Source: an uncultured Faecalibacterium sp. (GTDB lineage: Bacteria > Bacillota > Clostridia > Oscillospirales > Ruminococcaceae). From it: DNA of 11,872 nucleotides. The stretch spans positions 1 through 11,872 of the forward strand of contig CAKSZU010000067.1 of assembly GCA_934526125.1 (NCBI GenBank), written 5' to 3'. A program made the translations under genes and the position numbers. Under the pieces are notes generated by a model. That model saw only the letters and a program-made list of their open reading frames with translations. It ran no database searches and was not told where the DNA came from. Below, piece by piece: positions 6,643 to 11,872 of this stretch. Every line of letters begins with the position of its first letter. Positions within the stretch are counted from its first letter, which is position 1.

Positions 6643-6671
6643 ATTATACCAAGGCATCCGACAATTTGCAA
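6643..6671 (-). promoter_or_regulatory. Promoter of the phosphoglycosyl transferase gene
   Basis: On the minus strand, TTGCAA (6666-6671) and a perfect TATAAT (6643-6648) are spaced by 17 bases. TGG just before the -10 box gives an extended -10 (TGn). The predicted start near 6636 leaves a leader of about 25 bases with the Shine-Dalgarno AAGGAGG at 6619-6625. Confidence 0.72.
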
Positions 6672-6684
6672 TTCATCCCGCGCA

Positions 6685-6716
6685 GTTTTGCCAAAGGCAC
6701 AAAACGCCGGTTTTGT
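6685..6716. promoter_or_regulatory. Operator-like cluster of three GTTTTG/CAAAAC units
   Basis: GTTTTG at 6685-6690, CAAAAC at 6700-6705 and GTTTTG at 6710-6715 alternate in orientation. The second pair forms the dyad ACAAAAC-gccg-GTTTTGT (6699-6716) with perfect 7-base arms. It lies between the divergent transferase and GH31 genes, upstream of both predicted start sites. This fits a binding site for a regulator acting on one or both genes. No regulator gene is in the window and the protein is unknown. It has no T-tract on its own to act as a terminator. Confidence 0.4.
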
Positions 6717-6741
6717 TGTATGATCCTGCTCGTTTTCTCTC

Positions 6742-6770
6742 TTGTGCCCGGCGGCATTCTGCTGTACCAT
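6742..6770 (+). promoter_or_regulatory. Weak candidate promoter for the GH31 gene
   Basis: TTGTGC (6742-6747) and TACCAT (6765-6770) are spaced by 17 bases, about 40 bases before the GTG start. Each box matches the sigma-A consensus at only four positions, so this is the best available guess rather than a clear site. An inverted copy of its -35 area, GGCACAA (6696-6702) with TTGTGCC (6742-6748), flanks the region. Weak boxes would suit a gene that needs an activator. Confidence 0.28.
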
Positions 6771-6810
6771 AACGATGAAGAGCAGTAATTTTGCAAGGGA
6801 GGCTTTTTCT

Positions 6811-8817
6811 GTGATCCAGCGTTTTTCATTCGGGCATTCCTTCCCCACCGGCAGCGTCGTGCAGGACCTGCCCGTGGAGAGCGGCCCGGTTCCTTTTCTG
6901 AGCCCTGAGGGCAGCGGCTGGTGCCTGACCATGAGCGAAACGGCCGTGGTCTACGGTCTCGGGGAGATGCCCCGGGGCATCAACAAGCGGGGCTGGCATT
7001 ATGTGACCAACAATACCGACGAGTCCCACCACGGCGAGGGCAAGGTTTCCTACTATGGTGCGCACAATTTTCTCCTGATCCGGGACGGCGGCCGGTGTCT
7101 CGGCATCTTTGTGGATTACCCGGGGAAGGTCCGTTACGACATCGGCTATACCCGGCACGACACCCTGCGCTTTTCCACTGACGAACCGGACTATGAGCTG
7201 TATCTTCTCTCCGGCGGGGACGAGAACGCCCTCTGCCATGAGTTCCGGGAGCTGATCGGGCCCAGCTACATCCCGCCGAAGTGGGCCTTCGGTCTGGCGC
7301 AGAGCCGCTGGGGCTACAAGACGGAAGAGGACGTGCGGGAGATTGCCCAGCAGTATCAGGCCCACGGCCTGCCGCTGGACATGATCTGTCTGGACATCGA
7401 CTATATGCAGGACTACGCCGATTTTACGGTAAACAAAGAGCGTTTTCCGAACCTGGCCGCACTCTCCGCCGACCTGAAGCAGCAGGGCATCCGGCTGGTG
7501 CCCATCCTTGATGCCGGTGTCCGCATCGACTCCGAAGATCCCACCTATGCGGAAGGGCTGGAAAAGGGCTATTTCTGCAAGAAGGCCGACGGGACGCCCT
7601 TTGTGGCGGCCGTCTGGCCCGGCAAGGCCTGCTTCCCGGATTTTCTGCGCCCGGAGGTGCGGGCGTGGTTCGGCGGCCGGTACAAGACCCTGACCGACTG
7701 CGGCATTGAGGGCTTCTGGAACGACATGAACGAACCGGCCCTCTTTTACAGCCCTGAGCGGCTGGAAGCTTTCCTTGCCGACATGGCCTCCCTGCGCGGC
7801 CGGGAAAATCTGGCCCAGGAAGAGTTCTTTGCCCGGGTAGTGGGCGGTGCCATGGGCCTGATGAACAGCCCCGATGACTACGCCAGCTTCTTCCACGAGC
7901 CGGACGGCCGGAAGATCCGCCACGACCGGGTCCACAACCTCTACGGCGGCAACATGACACGGGCTGCAGGCGAGGCGTTCCGGTCCCTCCGCCCGGGCCA
8001 GCGCACCCTGCTGTACAGCCGTTCCAGCTTTATCGGCAGCCACCGCTACGGCGGCATCTGGCTGGGCGACAACCACGCCAGCTGGGAACAGCTGCTGGCC
8101 AACATCCAGCTGATGCCCAATGTCCAGATGTGCGGCTTCCTCTACACCGGTGCCGACCTCTGCGGGTTCGGGGAGGACACCACCCCGGATCTGGCCCTGC
8201 GCTGGCTGGAATTCGGCATCCTGACCCCGCTGATGCGCAATCACTCCGCCGCCGGCACCCGGGAGCAGGAATACTACCGCTTTGTGGACCAGCTGCCCGC
8301 CATCCGGGAGATGATCCGGCTGCGGTATGCCCTGCTGCCCTACCTGTACAGCGAGTTCATGAAAGCGGCTCTGGAAAACAGAAGCTACTTCCGCCCCCTC
8401 GCTTTCGATTATCCGGAGGACCCGGACGCCCGGGAGGTGCAGGATCAGCTGCTGCTGGGCGAGGGCCTGATGTGCGCTCCCGTCTATACCCAGAATGCCC
8501 ACGGACGGCACGTTTATCTGCCTGAGTCCATGAAGCTGCTGCGGCTCCGCTCTGCAGAGGACTACGACGAAGAGATCCTGCCCGCCGGACACCATTACCT
8601 CCGCTGCGGGCTGGACGAAATTCTGCTCTTCCTCCGCCCGGGGCGTCTGGTCCCGGTGGCAAAGCCCGCCGCCAATACGGCGGCTCTGGACGACACGGCC
8701 CTGACCCTGTGGCACTATCTGCCCGAGGGCGGACACGCTGCCTACCGGATGTACACCGATGACGGCGTGACCACAGACTATGACCGTCCCGACCACTGGC
8801 GGACCCTCACCCTCTGA
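6811..8817 (+). CDS. GH31 alpha-glucosidase, cytosolic
   Basis: A 668-residue glycoside hydrolase family 31 enzyme that releases glucose from the non-reducing end of alpha-glucosides. An N-terminal beta domain (about 1-150) precedes the TIM barrel, which opens at PPKWAFGLAQSRWGY (about 155). Key residues are DIDYM (Asp195 and Asp197 in the sugar pocket), the nucleophile Asp305 in GFWNDMNEP, acid/base Asp420 in GIWLGDN, and MRNHS in the active-site wall. C-terminal beta domains follow. Size and motifs resemble the Blautia obeum enzyme known to favour isomaltose, so alpha-1,6 preference is possible but unproven. No signal peptide is seen, so it acts on imported oligosaccharides. I chose GTG at 6811: AAGGGAGG lies eight bases upstream and no Shine-Dalgarno fits the in-frame ATG further up. 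It is transcribed alone, divergent from the transferase. Confidence 0.92.
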   Translation: MIQRFSFGHSFPTGSVVQDLPVESGPVPFLSPEGSGWCLTMSETAVVYGLGEMPRGINKRGWHYVTNNTDESHHGEGKVSYYGAHNFLLIRDGGRCLGIFVDYPGKVRYDIGYTRHDTLRFSTDEPDYELYLLSGGDENALCHEFRELIGPSYIPPKWAFGLAQSRWGYKTEEDVREIAQQYQAHGLPLDMICLDIDYMQDYADFTVNKERFPNLAALSADLKQQGIRLVPILDAGVRIDSEDPTYAEGLEKGYFCKKADGTPFVAAVWPGKACFPDFLRPEVRAWFGGRYKTLTDCGIEGFWNDMNEPALFYSPERLEAFLADMASLRGRENLAQEEFFARVVGGAMGLMNSPDDYASFFHEPDGRKIRHDRVHNLYGGNMTRAAGEAFRSLRPGQRTLLYSRSSFIGSHRYGGIWLGDNHASWEQLLANIQLMPNVQMCGFLYTGADLCGFGEDTTPDLALRWLEFGILTPLMRNHSAAGTREQEYYRFVDQLPAIREMIRLRYALLPYLYSEFMKAALENRSYFRPLAFDYPEDPDAREVQDQLLLGEGLMCAPVYTQNAHGRHVYLPESMKLLRLRSAEDYDEEILPAGHHYLRCGLDEILLFLRPGRLVPVAKPAANTAALDDTALTLWHYLPEGGHAAYRMYTDDGVTTDYDRPDHWRTLTL

Positions 8818-8851
8818 TCCGGAGTCTTGCCCGGAAAACCATTTTCAAAGC

Positions 8852-8912
8852 AACAGAACACCCCCGGCGCACCGAGCTTCCCGCTCTGTCTGCGCCGGGG
8901 GCGTTTTCTGTT
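8852..8912. terminator. Bidirectional Rho-independent terminator between GH31 and pepC
   Basis: The 11-bp perfect stem CCCCCGGCGCA (8861-8871) with TGCGCCGGGGG (8891-8901) is extended outward by AACAGAA (8852-8858) with TTCTGTT (8906-8912). A small GAGC/GCTC helix lies inside the loop (8874-8877 with 8883-8886). The plus strand continues GTTTTCTGTTT and the minus strand GTTCTGTTGCTTT, so it can end both convergent units; the plus-strand U-run is the better one. Confidence 0.85.
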
Positions 8913-8926
8913 TCAGAATAAAAGAT

Positions 8927-10243
8927 TTATGCCAGCGGGTCCCACAGCTTCATGGGCAGGGGCTCCTGCTCCAGCAGGGCACGCTGGGCATCGCTCAGCA
9001 GGCTCTTGCGGACAGTGATCTGGTAGACATTGGCCTGGAACCACTTTTCGCTGCCGATGTAGTAGCCCTTCTGGCCGGCGGCATCGCCCCAGCTGTTCTC
9101 GATCTTCCAGCGGTTGGCCTTGCCGTTCTCATCCAGATTGACGCCGCAGAACATCATGCAGTGATTCATGGTGCTTTCACGGGTGAGCAGGCGCTCGGCC
9201 TTGGTCATCCCGAACTGCAGACCGCCCAGCACTTCGCCGTACTGGAAGCAGTCCGGGTCCCAGTAACCGTTGGTGCGGTCGCCGTCGGGGTGGCAGTCGC
9301 AGCTGAACATGACGCCCTCCCCTGCTTCCAGCTGACGGATGGTCAGGGCCTCCAGCTCTTCCTGCGAGAGGTTGAGCCAGAACATGTTCTCCTCCACCAC
9401 GTCCCCCATGAAGGGCTGGCAGTAGGTACGGTTCAGTTCGTGGATGGGCGAAGAGATGATGACTGCATAGTCGTCAAAATCGTTGCCCACATACTTTTCG
9501 AGGAAGGTGTGAGGGGTCAGCCCGCAGTCGCAGTGGTACAGATCCTTCTGGTCGGTGTACTCGAAGTCGAAGGTCTTCGGCGGCTGGCCGTAGAGGATGC
9601 ACAGGGCATTGTAGATCTCGGCCAGCATCTCCTCCCGGCGGGGAGCCGGGTCCTTTCCGTCCCGCACCAGAGCCCGCAGCTCCAGTGCGTCCTCCCGCAG
9701 CTTGCGGTTCAGGATGGGCAGATACTTGGCCGTACCGGTGGAATGCACCGTTTCCGGCATGACCCAAGAGGGCACCAGACCGTACTTTTTGATCAGGCTG
9801 ACGGCCATATCCCACTGGCCGCCGTCGGGCAGAGGGCTGCCCAGCAGGGTGTAGGTCTCGCGGTCCGTCAGCTCCTGATCCGCGAAATGGAGAATATTTT
9901 CGAGGAAAAGGTTTGCCTTTTCCAGCTTATCGTAGAACGCCAGATAGGTGGGAGAGAAGGAGAAATCCTCCAGATCACACTTGGCGATCACCCGCTGACG
10001 CAGGACGTTCAGGGTGGAGAACATCCAGCAGCGGCCGCTCTGCTTCTGGTTGGTGATGTTGTCCGTCTTGACCAGCACGGAGAAATCCATCCGCAGCTTT
10101 GCCGCGGCGGCGGGCACGAAGGCGGCATCCGGCAGGGCTGTGCGGGAGATGGCGTTGGCCATGACGTTCAGCTCCGGGCGGGCTTCGTAGCCCTGCTCAA
10201 AGCGGGCCAGCATTCCGGCATCGATGGGGGTAACAGAATTCAT
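8927..10243 (-). CDS. pepC: Aminopeptidase C, bleomycin hydrolase family cysteine peptidase (C1B)
   Basis: Cytosolic papain-fold aminopeptidase that trims N-terminal residues from peptides. The 438 residues match PepC. The catalytic set is complete: Gln66 and Cys72 in TNQKQSGRCWMF, His361 in TMNHCMMF and Asn383 in KIENSWGD. Family members form hexamers whose C-terminal arm reaches into the active site; here the tail is LWDPLA. The ATG at 10243 comes 4 bases after the aminotransferase stop. An in-frame ATG at 10264 would overlap that gene and has no Shine-Dalgarno. The chosen start has only a weak AAAG-type ribosome site, so translational coupling to the upstream gene is likely. It is the last gene of the three-gene unit, which suggests peptide and amino acid breakdown. 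A strong terminator follows. Confidence 0.93.
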   Translation of the reverse strand: MNSVTPIDAGMLARFEQGYEARPELNVMANAISRTALPDAAFVPAAAAKLRMDFSVLVKTDNITNQKQSGRCWMFSTLNVLRQRVIAKCDLEDFSFSPTYLAFYDKLEKANLFLENILHFADQELTDRETYTLLGSPLPDGGQWDMAVSLIKKYGLVPSWVMPETVHSTGTAKYLPILNRKLREDALELRALVRDGKDPAPRREEMLAEIYNALCILYGQPPKTFDFEYTDQKDLYHCDCGLTPHTFLEKYVGNDFDDYAVIISSPIHELNRTYCQPFMGDVVEENMFWLNLSQEELEALTIRQLEAGEGVMFSCDCHPDGDRTNGYWDPDCFQYGEVLGGLQFGMTKAERLLTRESTMNHCMMFCGVNLDENGKANRWKIENSWGDAAGQKGYYIGSEKWFQANVYQITVRKSLLSDAQRALLEQEPLPMKLWDPLA

Positions 10244-10247
10244 TGTT

Positions 10248-11438
10248 TCACACTTTCTTTTCATGCAGCAGAGCGGTCAGCTTTTCCAGCCGACGGACTG
10301 CCTCGTCCAGTACGTCATTGCCCCGGGCAAAGTGCATCCGGATCAGGTGGTTCACCGGCTCGCGGAAAAAGCTGGAGCCAGGCACCGCCGCCACGCCGAT
10401 CTCACGGATCATCCACTCGCAGAATTCCAGATCCGTCCAGCCCGCAAACTGCGGCAGGGCCAAAAAATCCGAAATGTCGATCAGGACAAAATAGGTTCCC
10501 TGCGGGACATTGTGTTCCAGGCCGATGCGGTCCAGCCCGGCAAGGAAACGGTCCCGCTTGCCGGTATAGAGGGCCCGCAGGCTTTCGTAGTAGCTGCCCG
10601 GCAGTTCCAGACCGGCCACGGCAGCTTCCTGCAGGGGCGCAGCGGCACCCACCGTCAGGAAATCATGCACCTTGCGCGCCCCCTCGATGACCCAGACCGG
10701 GCCGATGAGATACCCCAGCCGCCAGCCGGTGATGGAGTAGGTCTTGGACAGGGAGTTGCAGGTGATGGTATGTTCGAACATCCCGGGCAGGCTGGCCATG
10801 CAGATATGCTCTGCCGGGGCATAGACGATGTGTTCGTACACCTCATCCGTCACCACGAAGGCGTCGTACTGGATGGCCAGCTTTGCAATGGCTTCCAGCT
10901 CATCCCGGCGGAACACCTTGCCGCAGGGGTTGGAAGGGTTGCAGAGGATCAGCGCCTTGGCCCCCTCCGCAAAGCCCTTTTCGATGAGGCTGAGGTCGAA
11001 CTCGTAGGTGGGCGGCACCAGCGGGATGTAGATGGGCTCTGCGCCGGAAAGGATGGCATCCGCACCGTAATTCTCGTAGAAAGGCGAAAAGATCATTACC
11101 TTGTCGCCCGGGTTGCAGATGGTCATCATGGCGGCCATCATGGCCTCGGTGCCGCCGCAGGTCACGCAGATCTCGGTGTTGGGGTCCACTTCGTGGTGCA
11201 GGGCGGGGCTGGTCTTGCGGGCCAGAGCCTCCCGGAAATTCTGTGCGCCGAAGGTCACGGCGTACTGGTGGGGGCCATGCTCCGCTGCCCTTGCCAGCGC
11301 TTCGGTCAGCTCCTTCGGCGGGTCAAAATCCGGGAAACCCTGGGACAGGTTGATGGAATCATACTGGTTGTTGATCCGGGTCATCCGGCGGATCACGGAG
11401 TCGGTAAATGTGCCGACACGATCACTCAGCTGCGGCAT
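10248..11438 (-). CDS. PLP-dependent class I/II aminotransferase (KAT / methionine aminotransferase-like)
   Basis: Fold-type I aminotransferase of 396 residues that moves an amino group between an amino acid and a 2-oxo acid. Visible are INLSQGFPDFDPP (29-41), HQYAVTFGAQNFREAL (57-72), the CGGTEAM PLP phosphate turn (94-100), CNPSNPCGK (166-174, Asn170), VTDEVYEH (196-203, Asp198), Lys232 that binds PLP in SLSKTYSITGWRLGY, and Arg367 for the substrate carboxylate in HLIRMHF. The SQGFPDFDPP start is typical of the kynurenine/glutamine/methionine aminotransferase group, but the amino acid donor cannot be fixed from sequence. AAGGAG lies seven bases before the ATG, inside the 3' end of the upstream gene, and the genes are 2 bases apart. 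pepC follows after 4 bases, so all three probably share one mRNA. Confidence 0.88.
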   Translation of the reverse strand: MPQLSDRVGTFTDSVIRRMTRINNQYDSINLSQGFPDFDPPKELTEALARAAEHGPHQYAVTFGAQNFREALARKTSPALHHEVDPNTEICVTCGGTEAMMAAMMTICNPGDKVMIFSPFYENYGADAILSGAEPIYIPLVPPTYEFDLSLIEKGFAEGAKALILCNPSNPCGKVFRRDELEAIAKLAIQYDAFVVTDEVYEHIVYAPAEHICMASLPGMFEHTITCNSLSKTYSITGWRLGYLIGPVWVIEGARKVHDFLTVGAAAPLQEAAVAGLELPGSYYESLRALYTGKRDRFLAGLDRIGLEHNVPQGTYFVLIDISDFLALPQFAGWTDLEFCEWMIREIGVAAVPGSSFFREPVNHLIRMHFARGNDVLDEAVRRLEKLTALLHEKKV

Positions 11439-11440
11439 AA

Positions 11441-11872
11441 TTACTCCTTGAAATAGGCATTCTGCACGGCCAGCAGCACACCGGCCCGGCTGGCGGCGAA
11501 GTTCAGGCCGCCCTGCAGGTAGCAGGTGTAGGGCTCACGCAGGGGGCCGTCGCAGGAAAGCTCGATGGTGCTGCCCTGGGTAAAGCTGCCGCTGGCCATG
11601 ATGACCTCGTCGGTATAGCCCGGTTCCGGAGAGGGCTCCGGGGCAGCATAGCTGTCCACCGGGCTGGCCGCCTGGATGCCGCGGCAGAAGCCGATCAGGG
11701 CGTCTGCGGTGTCGGCATCAAAGCAGGTCACGATGTCGTTGTGGTCCTCGCAGTAGCGCGGGATGGGCTTTTTGCCCACCAGCTCCAGCAGGCACTGGGC
11801 ATAGATGGCCGTCTTGATGGCCTCGCACACCACGCCGGGGGCGTAGTAGAAGCCCAGATACATATCCCGGGG
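11441..11872 (-). CDS. Methionine gamma-lyase family protein (YnbB / aluminium resistance family), C-terminal part
   Basis: The last 143 residues of a PLP-fold protein whose N-terminus lies beyond the window; the frame is open to the end (PRDMYLGF...). Family proteins are usually a little over 400 residues, and the PLP lysine is outside the window. Recognisable family blocks are MYLGFYYAPGVVCEA, a stretch ending IGFCRGIQAASPVDSY, PEPGYTDEVIMASGSF, TQGSTIELSCDGPLREPY and LQGGLNFAASRAGVLLAV. These proteins are annotated as aluminium resistance or methionine gamma-lyase-like, and the reaction is not firmly established in most species. Position directly before an aminotransferase and pepC suggests amino acid breakdown, possibly of sulfur amino acids, which is an inference. 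Confidence 0.85.
   Translation of the reverse strand, partial: PRDMYLGFYYAPGVVCEAIKTAIYAQCLLELVGKKPIPRYCEDHNDIVTCFDADTADALIGFCRGIQAASPVDSYAAPEPSPEPGYTDEVIMASGSFTQGSTIELSCDGPLREPYTCYLQGGLNFAASRAGVLLAVQNAYFKE

Noticed and set aside
6612..6932. N-terminal extension of the sugar transferase to about 6932
   Set aside because: The extra residues have no family similarity and run through the promoter and into the GH31 gene. The Met at 6611 has a perfect Shine-Dalgarno and gives the normal family length.
6826..8796. 656-codon minus-strand open frame opposite GH31
   Set aside because: It is in codon register with the GH31 gene, whose catalytic motifs are intact. The antisense translation shows no domain.
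10244..10264. Upstream ATG for pepC at 10264
   Set aside because: It would overlap the aminotransferase 3' end, has no Shine-Dalgarno, and adds a KRKCET leader not expected in PepC.
8780..11456. Long plus-strand open frames (8780-10690 and 10224-11456) opposite pepC and the aminotransferase
   Set aside because: Both are register shadows of clear minus-strand enzymes, and the first would read through a strong terminator hairpin.

Overview
The window (11.9 kb, about 60% GC) reads as ordinary chromosome from an anaerobic gut Firmicute. Gene content and intergenic style point to the Faecalibacterium/Oscillospiraceae group: a compact sialic acid catabolic operon, an archaeal-type aspartyl-tRNA synthetase, a cytoplasmic GH31 glucosidase, PepC, and a cloverleaf-like intergenic repeat. 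The genus is an inference. No phage, plasmid, IS, CRISPR, tRNA or rRNA features were seen, and no gene-free stretch exceeds 300 bases; the longest is the 199-base divergent region 6612-6810.

Layout. (1) 1-3257, plus strand: a sialic acid operon with the 3' end of nanA (lyase), a hairpin terminator or attenuator, then nanQ/yhcH (anomerase family), nanE (ManNAc-6-P 2-epimerase), nanK (ROK ManNAc kinase) and a cytosolic SGNH esterase. Together they would split Neu5Ac to pyruvate and ManNAc, phosphorylate it, and epimerise it to GlcNAc-6-P. The esterase is a candidate for removing O-acetyl groups from imported sialic acids. (2) 3261-3363: a cloverleaf-like repeat that also looks like a bidirectional terminator. 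(3) 3364-5922, minus strand: aspS (archaeal/eukaryal type) followed by an Eis-like GNAT acetyltransferase, from a clear TTGATT-17-TATAAT promoter. (4) 5991-6611, minus strand: a small monotopic phosphoglycosyl transferase with its own promoter, divergent from (5) a GH31 alpha-glucosidase (6811-8817, plus). The region between them holds three GTTTTG/CAAAAC units that look like a regulator site. (6) 8927-11872, minus strand: a methionine gamma-lyase-like PLP protein (partial), a class I aminotransferase and the cysteine aminopeptidase PepC, tightly packed and probably translationally coupled. They would serve peptide and amino acid breakdown.

GH31 and pepC converge on a strong hairpin terminator (8852-8912). 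Very long open frames occur opposite most genes, but all checked lie in exact codon register with the real genes and follow from avoidance of TTA, CTA and TCA codons. I see no clearly new biological system. The items most worth a second look are the esterase in the nan operon, the internal nan terminator, the cloverleaf repeat family and the divergent-region dyads.
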